NCBI RefSeq assembly: GCF_009848495.1
Contig: NZ_WWEP01000013.1
Coordinates: 1 to 64,000, forward strand
Origin: Flavobacterium sp. MK4S-17
Lineage (GTDB): Bacteria > Bacteroidota > Bacteroidia > Flavobacteriales > Flavobacteriaceae
Direction of reading: 5' to 3'
DNA length: 64,000 bases
Each line of letters begins with the position of its first letter. The stretch's first letter is position 1. The position numbers and the translations under genes were made by a program. Of this stretch, positions 17,566 through 25,846 are shown piece after piece. The notes below the pieces were generated by a model. That model saw only the letters and a program-made list of their open reading frames with translations, made no database searches and was not told the origin of the DNA.

Positions 17566-18291
17566 GTGCAGCTTTTGTACAGCAGATTCATCATTTACCA
17601 GTTCTGCTTCAAAAAGCTGTGCAAAATATTTCAGTACTTTTTGCTTTACTTCTTCCATATCAACTATCTGTGTTCTCAATTCTGCATTTAAGGAAGTAAC
17701 AGCCTTATCTTTAATTCCACAAGGTATTATATTATCAAAATAGCCTAAGTCTGCGTTTACATTAAATGCAAAACCATGCATGGTAACCCAGCGCGAAGCC
17801 CTTACACCCATAGCGCATATTTTTCTTGCAAAAGGCGTACCAGCATCCAGCCACACACCTGTTTCGCCTTCACTTCGCATACCTTTTAAGCCATAATCAG
17901 CCATTACAAGTATTATGGTCTCTTCAAGCAGCCTCAAATATTTATGTATATCGGTAAAAAAATTATCAAGGTCAAGTATAGGATACCCCACCAATTGCCC
18001 CGGGCCGTGATAGGTAATATCCCCTCCCCTGTTTATCTTGTAAAATGAAGCTCCCTTAGCTTCAAGTTGTTTTTCATTTAAAAGCAGGTGCTGCATATCT
18101 CCGCTTTTACCAAGGGTATATACATGAGGATGTTCAGTAAAAAGTAAATAATTAGGCGTTTGCTTTTCCTTATTTTGTTTCCTGTTTTCTGACTTTATAT
18201 CTAGTATATCCTTAAAAAGAGATTCCTGATAGTCCCATGCTTCTTTATAATCCTTAACACCCAGATCCCTGAACTTTATAAGCCTGTTCAT
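17560..18291 (-). CDS. lipB: Octanoyl-[acyl-carrier-protein]:protein octanoyltransferase LipB
   Basis: A 243-residue LipB starting at ATG 18291 ([19 protein letters not shown]); an upstream start would add only eight residues. The core [20 protein letters not shown], the lysine region [20 protein letters not shown] and the catalytic Cys in [15 protein letters not shown] are intact. It transfers octanoyl groups from ACP to lipoyl domains of 2-oxoacid dehydrogenases. It is divergent from lysS and convergent with rnhB. Confidence 0.95.
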   Translation of the reverse strand: MNRLIKFRDLGVKDYKEAWDYQESLFKDILDIKSENRKQNKEKQTPNYLLFTEHPHVYTLGKSGDMQHLLLNEKQLEAKGASFYKINRGGDITYHGPGQLVGYPILDLDNFFTDIHKYLRLLEETIILVMADYGLKGMRSEGETGVWLDAGTPFARKICAMGVRASRWVTMHGFAFNVNADLGYFDNIIPCGIKDKAVTSLNAELRTQIVDMEEVKQKVLKYFAQLFEAELVNDESAVQKLHL

Positions 18292-18387
18292 TTTACTTTT
18301 AAATTTAAAAATCAAATTTACGAAACTTAACGCACAAATGGCAATTATGCTTTTGCAAATACATTACCATATTTTTTTAATTATCAC

Positions 18388-18395
18388 TATCTTTG
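18388..18395 (+). promoter_or_regulatory. -7 box of lysS
   Basis: TATCTTTG lies 23 bp upstream of the chosen lysS ATG (18419). Its position rules out the longer in-frame start at 18338, which would begin upstream of the transcript. Confidence 0.65.
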
Positions 18396-18418
18396 CAGGC
18401 TTAAAAAACCATATAATC

Positions 18419-20113
18419 ATGCAGCTTTCTGAACAAGAAATTATCCGTAGAGAAAAACTGGATAAGCTGAGGGAACTCGGCATAAATCCATATCCCGCTA
18501 ATTTGTTTCCTGTTAACCACACGTCCAAACAGGTAAAGGATAATTTTGAGGAAGGAAAGAAGGTTATAGTAGCAGGCCGTATTATGTCATTCCGTATTCA
18601 GGGTAAGGCATCCTTTGCCGAACTGCAGGACAGCGAAGGCAGGATACAGATATACATAAACCGCGATGAAGTTTGCCCGGGGGAAGACAAATCCAAATAC
18701 AATGACCTGTTTAAAAAACTTATTGATCTTGGCGATTTTATTGGTGTTGAGGGAGAACTATTTACTACACAAGTAGGTGAAAAGTCAATAAGGGTTACAG
18801 ATTTTACGCTTTTAAGTAAAACACTTCGCCCACTGCCACTGCCAAAAACCGATGCCGACGGTAAAGTTCATGATGGATTTAATGACCCTGAACTGCGTTA
18901 CCGCCAGCGTTATGTTGATATGGTGGTTAACCCGCACGTTAAAGATGTATTTGTAAAGCGCACTAAGCTTTTTAATGCTATGCGTAACTTTTTTAACGAC
19001 AAGGGTTACTTTGAGGTTGAAACACCAATATTACAACCAATACCCGGTGGTGCAGCAGCACGCCCTTTTGTAACGCATCATAACTCCCTTGATATTCCTT
19101 TGTATATGCGTATTGCAAATGAGCTATATTTAAAAAGGCTTATAGTAGGCGGCTTTGACGGCGTTTATGAATTCTCAAAGAATTTCCGTAACGAGGGAAT
19201 GGACAGGACACACAATCCGGAATTTACCGCAATGGAAATATACGTTTCATACAAGGACTATAACTGGATGATGGAGTTTACCGAAAAATTGCTTGAGCAT
19301 TGTGCCGTAGCTGTTAATGGTACTACTGAGGCAACTTTTGGCGAGCATAAAGTAGATTTTAAAGCACCTTATGCACGCGTTACCATGACCGATGCCATTA
19401 AAAAATTTACCGGTTTTGATATAACAGGAAAAACTGAGACAGAAATATTTGAAGCGGCCAAAGGCATGGGGATTGAGGTAGATGAAACTATGGGTAAAGG
19501 AAAGCTTATTGACGAAATATTTGGCGAAAAGTGTGAGGGTAATTTTATACAGCCCACCTTTATTACCGATTACCCTATTGAAATGAGCCCACTATGCAAA
19601 AAACACCGTGATAACCCTGAACTTACAGAGCGTTTTGAGCTTATGGTGTGCGGTAAGGAAATTGCTAATGCCTACAGCGAGCTTAATGACCCGATAGACC
19701 AAAGGGAGCGTTTTGAGGCTCAGCTTAAACTTAGCGAGCGTGGTGATGTTGAGGCTGCACAATTTATTGATTACGACTTTTTACGTGCACTGGAGTATGG
19801 CATGCCGCCCACATCGGGGCTTGGTATAGGTATGGACAGGTTAATCATGTTTTTAACCAATAACCAAAGCATACAGGAAGTGCTTTTCTTCCCGCAAATG
19901 AGGCCGGAAAAGAAAGGCCCTGAACTTACAGAAGATGAAAAAGCGGTTGCCGAACTGCTGAAAGCCAGCGGACAGCTTGCCCTTGATGCCCTAAAACAAC
20001 AGGCAGGACTGAGCGGTAAAAAGTGGGATGCTGCAATGAAAGGCCTATCTAAGCATGGAATGATAAAAGTTGTAGTAAACGGCGAAACTAAAATGGTAGA
20101 ATATAAAGGATAA
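18419..20113 (+). CDS. lysS: Lysyl-tRNA synthetase (class II)
   Basis: A 564-residue class II LysRS. The OB-fold anticodon-binding domain covers about residues 50-160 (VAGRIMSFRIQGKASFAELQ). The catalytic domain contains motif 2 (FRNEGMDRTHNPEFT) and motif 3 (GLGIGMDRLIMFLTNN). The start at MQLSEQEIIRREKL matches other bacterial LysRS and fits the -7 box. A C-terminal extension of about 70 residues after motif 3 is seen in some Bacteroidetes LysRS. Confidence 0.97.
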   Translation: MQLSEQEIIRREKLDKLRELGINPYPANLFPVNHTSKQVKDNFEEGKKVIVAGRIMSFRIQGKASFAELQDSEGRIQIYINRDEVCPGEDKSKYNDLFKKLIDLGDFIGVEGELFTTQVGEKSIRVTDFTLLSKTLRPLPLPKTDADGKVHDGFNDPELRYRQRYVDMVVNPHVKDVFVKRTKLFNAMRNFFNDKGYFEVETPILQPIPGGAAARPFVTHHNSLDIPLYMRIANELYLKRLIVGGFDGVYEFSKNFRNEGMDRTHNPEFTAMEIYVSYKDYNWMMEFTEKLLEHCAVAVNGTTEATFGEHKVDFKAPYARVTMTDAIKKFTGFDITGKTETEIFEAAKGMGIEVDETMGKGKLIDEIFGEKCEGNFIQPTFITDYPIEMSPLCKKHRDNPELTERFELMVCGKEIANAYSELNDPIDQRERFEAQLKLSERGDVEAAQFIDYDFLRALEYGMPPTSGLGIGMDRLIMFLTNNQSIQEVLFFPQMRPEKKGPELTEDEKAVAELLKASGQLALDALKQQAGLSGKKWDAAMKGLSKHGMIKVVVNGETKMVEYKG

Positions 20114-20132
20114 AAATCTTAAGGCGTAATAT

Positions 20133-20186
20133 AAAAGCTGTTTCAATCGGGATTTTTACTTTTACGATCCTTTTGAAACAGCTTTT
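20133..20186. terminator. Bidirectional terminator between lysS and the 20195 gene
   Basis: AAAAGCTGTTTCAA (20133-20146) and TTGAAACAGCTTTT (20173-20186) form a 14-bp stem with T-tracts on both strands, between two converging genes. Confidence 0.85.
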
Positions 20187-20194
20187 TTATTTTA

Positions 20195-21136
20195 TCACAA
20201 ACTATAATTAAGGTTAACAGCCCAACGGTAATTAGCCTCCACCCTTCCACCGGTTAGGTTTTGGTTTATAGGCAACATTCCGTTTAAGCCAAGGCTAAAG
20301 TCTTTATATCCTACTTCAACACCGGCCTTACCAAAAAAGATATCGCCATCCGTTAAAAGTACTTCTTCATCATAATCTTTATTGGATTTATATACCTCAC
20401 CTGCCAATCCCGCCTGTGGCACAATAGTAAACTGCCCTGCTGCAAGACTGTAAAACAGTGTACCTCCATAATTAAACTGGTCACCAAACTGATAATTCTT
20501 ATTATTTTCAGTTTTAAAAATGTAATTCAGCACGCCGTTAAAGCCAATTCTGTTATTACGTAAAGTATATTCAGCCGCCAGGGTATAATCCCAGCTTCCG
20601 GTACCTACCTGAAAACTTGGGTTTACACTTCCGTTATTATCACTTTCGTAGTTACCTGTAGGCATTTTTAATCCTGCACCCGCCTGCACCCTGTGCACAA
20701 ATTGTGCAGTATCATTTTTCGTCTGGAATACAGTATAAAACGCCATAACGGTTATATCACCTATACCACTTACATCCTGTGTACCTGAAGGCTTTTCACG
20801 GTTATGAAAATGATAAGGTACCAAAGCCATTATTTCAAGTTTATTTACTACCGGAACCCTTGCCCAAAGCTGGGCAGTATTAAAGTTTTCATCAATCCAC
20901 GGCGAATCGTTAAAAATACCATCGCGGCTTTTATAGCTTTGATGGAAATAACGTATGCCTATAAAATTATTATCCAGCATAGAGCTAAATCCCATACTGC
21001 CACCGTTTGCCGAACATCCGCATGCATCACAGTCATCAAACGGAGCAAGGTATTTCATAAAATCAGGTGGCGGTGCGGCTGCATTAAGCTGCCATGCAGC
21101 AATTAAAACAGCCATAATCATTATTATTTTTTTCAT
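20195..21136 (-). CDS. Outer-membrane beta-barrel protein, end of MbnP/di-heme operon
   Basis: A 313-residue protein with a signal peptide (MKKIIMIMAVLIAAWQLNA) followed by the Cys-rich stretch DDCDACGCSANGG at about 33-45, then repeated amphipathic strands ending in WAVNLNYSL. It resembles the 'transporter'/phenol-degradation MetA barrel family. The CDACGC motif just after the signal peptide could bind a metal such as copper. It starts 6 bp after the di-heme gene and is probably the last gene of that operon. Confidence 0.7.
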   Translation of the reverse strand: MKKIIMIMAVLIAAWQLNAAAPPPDFMKYLAPFDDCDACGCSANGGSMGFSSMLDNNFIGIRYFHQSYKSRDGIFNDSPWIDENFNTAQLWARVPVVNKLEIMALVPYHFHNREKPSGTQDVSGIGDITVMAFYTVFQTKNDTAQFVHRVQAGAGLKMPTGNYESDNNGSVNPSFQVGTGSWDYTLAAEYTLRNNRIGFNGVLNYIFKTENNKNYQFGDQFNYGGTLFYSLAAGQFTIVPQAGLAGEVYKSNKDYDEEVLLTDGDIFFGKAGVEVGYKDFSLGLNGMLPINQNLTGGRVEANYRWAVNLNYSL

Positions 21137-21142
21137 GTTTCT

Positions 21143-22186
21143 TTATGTCTTGTAATAAAACTTTGGGTTTGTGATAAATTCTTCATCCGTAAGTGTATTT
21201 AAAAAAGCAATTATGGCTTCTTTTTCTTCCTGACTAAGCGGGATACCCAATACATCCCCTTGTTGCAATACAGCGTCTAATGTAGCCGAATGAACAACTC
21301 CTTCAGAATAAAAATTAAGTACTGACTGCAATGAACCAAAACGCCCATCATGCATATAAGGTGCGGTGAGGGCTACATTCCTTAAACTGGGCACCTTAAA
21401 TTTATACCTGTCTGTTTCAAATCCGGTTACAACTTCCCTGCCCAGGTCGTTAAGGTTAGGATTAGGTGGCAACCCGTTATTGCGGAAAGCACTATCTGTA
21501 AATAAATCTGTTTTGTGGCATGATGCACATTTATCCTGAAACAGTGTTAACCCCTCCATCTCCTGTGCGGTTAACTTGCCCCCTGGCTCATTACGCACAT
21601 ATTTATCATACCTTGAATTAGCTGAAACCATCATCGTCATAAACTGTGCAAGTGCTTTAAGTATATTGCCGGAAGACACCTGACCGTCATCAAAGGACTG
21701 CCTGAATAATTTTACATAAGCCTTATCACTTTTCAGTTTTCCGGCTATACCTTCCAGAGTTTCACCCATTTCAATAGGGTTGTGTATCGGTACTATAGAA
21801 AGCATTTCTATACTGTTGGATGCCCCGTCATAAAAATACTCAGCCTGAAAAGCCATATTCTGTACAGCGGGCGCATTGCGTGTACCCTCCTGATCATTAA
21901 GCCCGTGGCTAAACTCATGCCCATGGTGGGTAAAAGCATACGCCTGCTCATGGCAAAAGGAGCAGGATATTGTATTATCTGCAGATAAGCGAGCGTCATA
22001 AAATAGCTTTCTTCCTAATTCAAAACCCTTCTCGGTAGGATAATTATATGAAATATCCTGAGCCAGAGCCGGAAAATTAGATGGTATCCTGAAATCAAGC
22101 CTGTTGTTGATTTCTTTATATTCTTTATCATCATTACTACAGGATAACAGCAATAATGACATTAATAGACCTATTACTTTTCTCAT
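21143..22186 (-). CDS. Di-heme cytochrome c peroxidase / MauG-MbnH-type protein
   Basis: A 347-residue lipoprotein (lipobox LLLLSC, C16) with two heme c sites: C75-S-F-C-H79 and C220-A-S-C-H224. The family motif APYMHDGRFGSL (275-286) is present. These periplasmic proteins either reduce H2O2 or, as in MauG and MbnH, form high-valent iron that modifies a partner protein. Because an MbnP gene precedes it, a modifying role on MbnP is more likely than plain peroxidase. A terminator hairpin lies between the two genes, so this gene may be expressed less than mbnP. Confidence 0.85.
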   Translation of the reverse strand: MRKVIGLLMSLLLLSCSNDDKEYKEINNRLDFRIPSNFPALAQDISYNYPTEKGFELGRKLFYDARLSADNTISCSFCHEQAYAFTHHGHEFSHGLNDQEGTRNAPAVQNMAFQAEYFYDGASNSIEMLSIVPIHNPIEMGETLEGIAGKLKSDKAYVKLFRQSFDDGQVSSGNILKALAQFMTMMVSANSRYDKYVRNEPGGKLTAQEMEGLTLFQDKCASCHKTDLFTDSAFRNNGLPPNPNLNDLGREVVTGFETDRYKFKVPSLRNVALTAPYMHDGRFGSLQSVLNFYSEGVVHSATLDAVLQQGDVLGIPLSQEEKEAIIAFLNTLTDEEFITNPKFYYKT

Positions 22187-22199
22187 TACTAAAAGAAAT

Positions 22200-22229
22200 A
22201 AGCAGGCTCAGGCTTTCCTAAGCCTGCTT
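22200..22229 (-). terminator. Terminator/attenuator between mbnP-like and di-heme genes
   Basis: AGCAGGCT (22201-22208) pairs with AGCCTGCT (22221-22228). On the minus strand the hairpin is followed by an A/T-rich tract and then the di-heme start at 22186. It would give partial termination inside an operon. Confidence 0.65.
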
Positions 22230-22237
22230 TATTAAAT

Positions 22238-23062
22238 TTAATCGTGGTGCGATCCAGAACCGTTATGAACGTGGTCTACTTTAAACATTTTTAAAGTATT
22301 GGCAGCTATAGTAATAAGGCTTTCTCCTCCCATAATAGGAGCAGAAGTACCGGCAGTATTCAGGTTATCAACAAGCTTTATTTTGGTGTCGCCATCAAGT
22401 ATAACATTGGCATCAACCATAAGGTGTATATTAGGCATTTCATTTTTCCTTACCCTTGCTGTTGTTGGTAGGCTAAGAGTAACTTCCCTGTAATTATCTG
22501 TAGCGGAATTGCTTCCCTGGTGCACCTGGAAATTTTTTTCACCCTCAACCGCAGGTGAAGTAAAAGTGCCTTCAAAATTTATAAATCGGTATCCTGTTGA
22601 CCATGTCCAGGTAAGGAAGTTAGCCGAAGCTAAATCCCAAAAACTCTGCTGTGCAGTTTCGCCCTGCAGGTAACGCTGCTGGTCAACCCCTATACCAAAT
22701 TTTATTTTTTTATAATTGCCGGCAGGTATGTTTTCAAGGTGCACTGCCAGCCTATCAGCTTCTTCGCTTATAACAAAATAGCTTTGTTCTTTAGGGTAGG
22801 CAAACTCATTGCCATCTTCATCTGTAAGCACAAAATTGCTTACTATATAATTAAACCTGTTTATGGTAAGCTTTTCATTGTTGGAATTTGTGTAGGCATT
22901 GCCGAGTATAAGTGCATCGCCATTCACTCCGTTGTCAAAATAAAACTCAACATCACCTACTGAGCCTTCGGTTACAGGATTAGTATCATCATCACTACTG
23001 CATGATACAAAAAGAGTTGAAAATGCCATTACGGCAGCTATAGCTTTTAAAGTAAATCTCAT
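22238..23062 (-). CDS. MbnP-family copper-binding lipoprotein
   Basis: A 274-residue lipoprotein (lipobox TLFVSC, C21). The MbnP family pattern is visible in VEFYFDNGVNGDALILGN, LTINRFNYIVSNFVL and the aromatic centre FWDLASANFLTWTWSTGYRF, with W142, W152 and W154. The C-terminus carries H264, H266, H272 and H273 (DHVHNGSGSHHD), a probable metal site. In Methylosinus, MbnH converts a Trp of MbnP to kynurenine to build a copper site; the adjacent di-heme gene makes the same chemistry plausible here. Copper specificity is inferred from the family. Confidence 0.85.
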   Translation of the reverse strand: MRFTLKAIAAVMAFSTLFVSCSSDDDTNPVTEGSVGDVEFYFDNGVNGDALILGNAYTNSNNEKLTINRFNYIVSNFVLTDEDGNEFAYPKEQSYFVISEEADRLAVHLENIPAGNYKKIKFGIGVDQQRYLQGETAQQSFWDLASANFLTWTWSTGYRFINFEGTFTSPAVEGEKNFQVHQGSNSATDNYREVTLSLPTTARVRKNEMPNIHLMVDANVILDGDTKIKLVDNLNTAGTSAPIMGGESLITIAANTLKMFKVDHVHNGSGSHHD

Positions 23063-23159
23063 TTTTTAAATTGTTTATTTCTAAAAATTTTAATACATAA
23101 TCTCTTAGCCTTCACCACAAGTAAAGGCTTTAAAATGCTTATAAACGCATAACTAAAAT

Positions 23160-23528
23160 TTAAGAAATAAACGCGGGCGGATGAAATATGGAAACCGCTG
23201 TATCGTGGTTGTATAAGTTTTTATATATCAAATCCTGTTGTATAAAAACAGGTTTAAAGGCAGTAAAATTCCACATTAATAAATCCTGGCAAAACAAAAT
23301 TTCCTGCTCATGGTGCAAGAATTTTTTTTCAGAAAGAGGCTTCTCATCTTCCGAGGCTTTGGCAAGCTCTTTCATAAGGTGGCATTTACCATTACAGTGC
23401 AGTTCAGGTTTATCCTTATTTTCACAAAGCTCTTTAACTATATAATCATAATTAACTACATATTCAAAAACCGGCAGTACAGGTTTTAAAAACAGTAACA
23501 ATGCAATTATAATTATAGCTTTTTTCAC
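23160..23528 (-). CDS. Small membrane protein with CNGKCH motif, GTG start
   Basis: A 122-residue protein with an N-terminal hydrophobic segment (MKKAIIIIALLLFLKPVLPV) and the motif ELHCNGKCHLMKEL at about 41-54, recurrent in Bacteroidetes genes beside copper proteins. More His/Cys follow (KFLHHEQEILFCQDLL). Function is unknown; a metal-relay or sensing role is inferred. The only sensible start is GTG at 23528, and the promoter box ends only about five bases before it, so the message may be leaderless. It heads the MbnP/di-heme operon; a 97-bp gap separates it from mbnP. Confidence 0.7.
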   Translation of the reverse strand: MKKAIIIIALLLFLKPVLPVFEYVVNYDYIVKELCENKDKPELHCNGKCHLMKELAKASEDEKPLSEKKFLHHEQEILFCQDLLMWNFTAFKPVFIQQDLIYKNLYNHDTAVSIFHPPAFIS

Positions 23529-23532
23529 ACAG

Positions 23533-23562
23533 CAAAAGTAGTTACTGCAAGGTAATTTTCAA
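23533..23562 (-). promoter_or_regulatory. Promoter of the copper-linked operon (TTG-19-TACTTTTG)
   Basis: On the minus strand TTG (plus 23560-23562) and TACTTTTG (23533-23540) are 19 bp apart, a full Flavobacterium consensus. The predicted transcription start falls on or next to the GTG start codon. Confidence 0.72.
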
Positions 23563-23633
23563 AAGAATTTTATATTGATTAAACCTTTTAAAAAAATAAA
23601 TGTCTTACCCTCATATAATTAAAAATTAAAATT

Positions 23634-24071
23634 ATGAAAAACTGGATTTTAGCCATAGTAGTAATGGGTGTAACGCTAACACATGCCCAGGAACGTAAAC
23701 ATGAAAAGTTTACACCTGAACAAAGAGCCCAACTTGAGGTTAAACAGCTTACCCTAAAGCTTGACCTTAATGAAAAACAGCAAAAAGATATTACTAAACT
23801 CCTTACCGATAATAAAAAACAAAATGAGGAACTGCGTAATAAAGTTAAAGCTGATAAAAAAGCAGGCAAGCAAATAACTAAAGATGAGCGCTTTGCTATG
23901 AAAAACCAAATGCTTGATGACCAGATTGCCCTTAAAAAGGAAATGAAATCTATCTTAAATGCCGACCAATATGCCAAGTGGGAACAAATGAGGGAAAATG
24001 GTAAAAAGGAGTTTAAGCAGAAAATGAAAAACCGCAGGGCCAACAGGCAGTTTAAACATGACAGAAAGTAA
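23634..24071 (+). CDS. Periplasmic Spy/CpxP-like (LTxxQ-type) protein
   Basis: A 145-residue secreted protein: signal peptide MKNWILAIVVMGVTLTHAQ, then a highly charged helical body. It has two LTxxQ-like repeats (FTPEQRAQLEVKQLTLKLDLNEKQQ and SILNADQYAKWEQM). The arrangement resembles Spy/CpxP periplasmic chaperones and Bacteroidetes DUF4890 proteins. The Lys/Arg-rich tail (KMKNRRANRQFKHDRK) is unusual. It is divergent from the copper-linked operon, and Spy-like proteins often respond to metal or envelope stress. Confidence 0.7.
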   Translation: MKNWILAIVVMGVTLTHAQERKHEKFTPEQRAQLEVKQLTLKLDLNEKQQKDITKLLTDNKKQNEELRNKVKADKKAGKQITKDERFAMKNQMLDDQIALKKEMKSILNADQYAKWEQMRENGKKEFKQKMKNRRANRQFKHDRK

Positions 24072-24111
24072 TTTATGGTGTTAAAGTTTTGTGATGTTAT
24101 GTAATTTATTT

Positions 24112-24119
24112 TAGATTTG
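24112..24119 (+). promoter_or_regulatory. -7 box of the 24150 gene
   Basis: TAGATTTG, a perfect TAnnTTTG box 30 bp before ATG 24150. It indicates that this gene has its own promoter and that the upstream in-frame start (24117) is not used. Confidence 0.6.
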
Positions 24120-24149
24120 GCATTATTATCACTAAACAAAACTCTGAAT

Positions 24150-24524
24150 ATGAAAAAAATAATTGCTGCTTTAGCCCTTATGCTGGCTGTAGGCTATACT
24201 GCAAATGCCCAAAAAAGAACGGTTGCACCACAACAACAGCTGTCTGCTGCTGAAAAACATGAAAGCTATAAGCAGGCTGCACTTAAGGATGTAAAAGAAA
24301 TTCAAGGAGCCGTACAGCTTAATGCAGAGGAGGAGGACAAGTTATTAACTGCTTTTGTAGAAAAGCATAAAGAGTTTAATACACCGGGAATGACTTCAGA
24401 GAGGAAAATAAACTATTCCTATTCGCTTGATAAATATGTATTGCAGGTTTTAGGCAATGATAAATATGATAAGCTAAAAGCAAGCGGTTTATTAAAGAGA
24501 TTAACCGGCGAAACTGGAAAATAA
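24150..24524 (+). CDS. Small secreted helical protein
   Basis: A 124-residue protein with signal peptide (MKKIIAALALMLAVGYTANA) and a charged, mostly helical mature part (SAAEKHESYKQAALKDVKEI; LNAEEEDKLLTAFVEKHKEF; YVLQVLGNDKYDKLKASGLL). The layout, with a helix and a late 'LGNDKYDKL' resembling the LTxxQ 'L..eQ..kl' pattern, suggests a distant relative of the Spy-like gene just upstream. No function is recognised. Confidence 0.65.
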   Translation: MKKIIAALALMLAVGYTANAQKRTVAPQQQLSAAEKHESYKQAALKDVKEIQGAVQLNAEEEDKLLTAFVEKHKEFNTPGMTSERKINYSYSLDKYVLQVLGNDKYDKLKASGLLKRLTGETGK

Positions 24525-24528
24525 ATAG

Positions 24529-24551
24529 AAAGCCCCTTAAAAAGGGGCTTT
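24529..24551. terminator. Bidirectional terminator between 24150 gene and hemL
   Basis: AAAGCCCCTT (24529-24538) and AAGGGGCTTT (24542-24551) followed by T-runs; converging genes on both sides. Confidence 0.88.
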
Positions 24552-24553
24552 TT

Positions 24554-25843
24554 TTATTTTAATTGTGGTGCTATTTTGCCCACTGCATTTATGGTAAAAT
24601 CCAAATCCTGATAAGTAAGCGCATCGGTTATAAACCATGTTTCATAGGCTGACGGCGCAATATATGCTCCTTCTTTAAGCAGCCCGTGAAAAAACTTCTT
24701 AAACGTATCATTATCACCAGATGAGGCAGAAAGGAAGTCGGTTACCGGAGTATTGCTGAAGTGCACCGAAATCATGGAACCTGTCCTGTTTATGGTATAT
24801 TCTATATTTTCAGTATCCAGTTTTTCCCTTATGCCCTTTTCAAGGTAAGCTGTTTTTTCATCAAGTCTTTTAAAAATTTCATTATCGCGGTTTATTGCTT
24901 TAAGCATCTCAAGTCCGGCTGCCATAGCCAGCGGATTGCCTGAAAGTGTACCCGCCTGATATACCGGGCCTACAGGGGCAAGGTAATCCATAATTTCTTT
25001 GCGTGCTGCAAACGCCCCTACAGGAAGCCCTCCGCCAATTACTTTTCCAAAAGTTACTATATCGGCTTTTATGCCAAATAGTTCCTGTGCTCCACCTTTG
25101 GCAAGACGGAAGCCTGTCATTACCTCATCAAAAATCAGTAATGTGCCATTGGCATCACATAAATCACGCAATGCCTGTAAAAAACCTTCTTTTGGAGGTA
25201 TGCAACCCATATTTCCTGCTACAGGCTCAATTATTATAGCTGCTATTTCATTTTCGTTAGCTTCAAATAAAGAGGTTACATTATCAATATCGTTATACTT
25301 TGCCAAAAGGGTATCTTTAGCAGTGCCCTGGGTAACACCGGGGCTGTTTGGCGTGCCAAAAGTAACTGCACCACTTCCTGCCTGTATTAAAAAAGCATCG
25401 GAATGACCATGGTAACAACCTGAAAATTTTATTATTTTTTCCCTGCCTGTATATCCCCTGGCTAATCGCACAGCACTCATGCAGGCTTCGGTACCTGAAT
25501 TTACAAAGCGAATTTTATCTATATTGGGCACCATGGAAACAGCCAGCCTGGCTATTTCTGTTTCCAACTCTGTAGGCATGCCGAAAGATGTTCCTTTCTT
25601 TGCCCGCTCAACCACCGCATTTACTACGGGTTCATAAGCATGGCCCAGTATCATTGGCCCCCATGAATTAATATAATCTATTAACCTGTTGCCATCTTCA
25701 TCATACAGATAAGCTCCTTTGGCTTCTTTAACAAAAACAGGAGTTCCGCCCACGGCTTTAAAGGCACGCACGGGTGAATTAACGCCGCCGGGTATAACTT
25801 CCTGCGCTTCGGCAAAAAGGCGGCTGCTTCTTTGGTATAGCAT
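24554..25843 (-). CDS. hemL: Glutamate-1-semialdehyde 2,1-aminomutase
   Basis: A 429-residue class III PLP aminotransferase-fold enzyme making 5-aminolevulinate for heme. The substrate gate region ([20 protein letters not shown]), [20 protein letters not shown] and the PLP lysine K267 in [15 protein letters not shown] are diagnostic. It is normal in length. It is the third gene in a tight operon after a D-cysteine desulfhydrase-like gene and a LysM glucosaminidase; the link between these functions is unclear. Confidence 0.96.
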   Translation of the reverse strand: MLYQRSSRLFAEAQEVIPGGVNSPVRAFKAVGGTPVFVKEAKGAYLYDEDGNRLIDYINSWGPMILGHAYEPVVNAVVERAKKGTSFGMPTELETEIARLAVSMVPNIDKIRFVNSGTEACMSAVRLARGYTGREKIIKFSGCYHGHSDAFLIQAGSGAVTFGTPNSPGVTQGTAKDTLLAKYNDIDNVTSLFEANENEIAAIIIEPVAGNMGCIPPKEGFLQALRDLCDANGTLLIFDEVMTGFRLAKGGAQELFGIKADIVTFGKVIGGGLPVGAFAARKEIMDYLAPVGPVYQAGTLSGNPLAMAAGLEMLKAINRDNEIFKRLDEKTAYLEKGIREKLDTENIEYTINRTGSMISVHFSNTPVTDFLSASSGDNDTFKKFFHGLLKEGAYIAPSAYETWFITDALTYQDLDFTINAVGKIAPQLK

Positions 25844-25846
25844 AAT

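Noticed and set aside
23588-24139. 183-codon minus-strand open frame across the Spy-like gene
   Set aside because: It is antisense to a well-formed secreted protein gene with signal peptide; its composition (Ser/Phe/Leu-rich) is that of a complementary frame of a Lys/Glu-rich gene.
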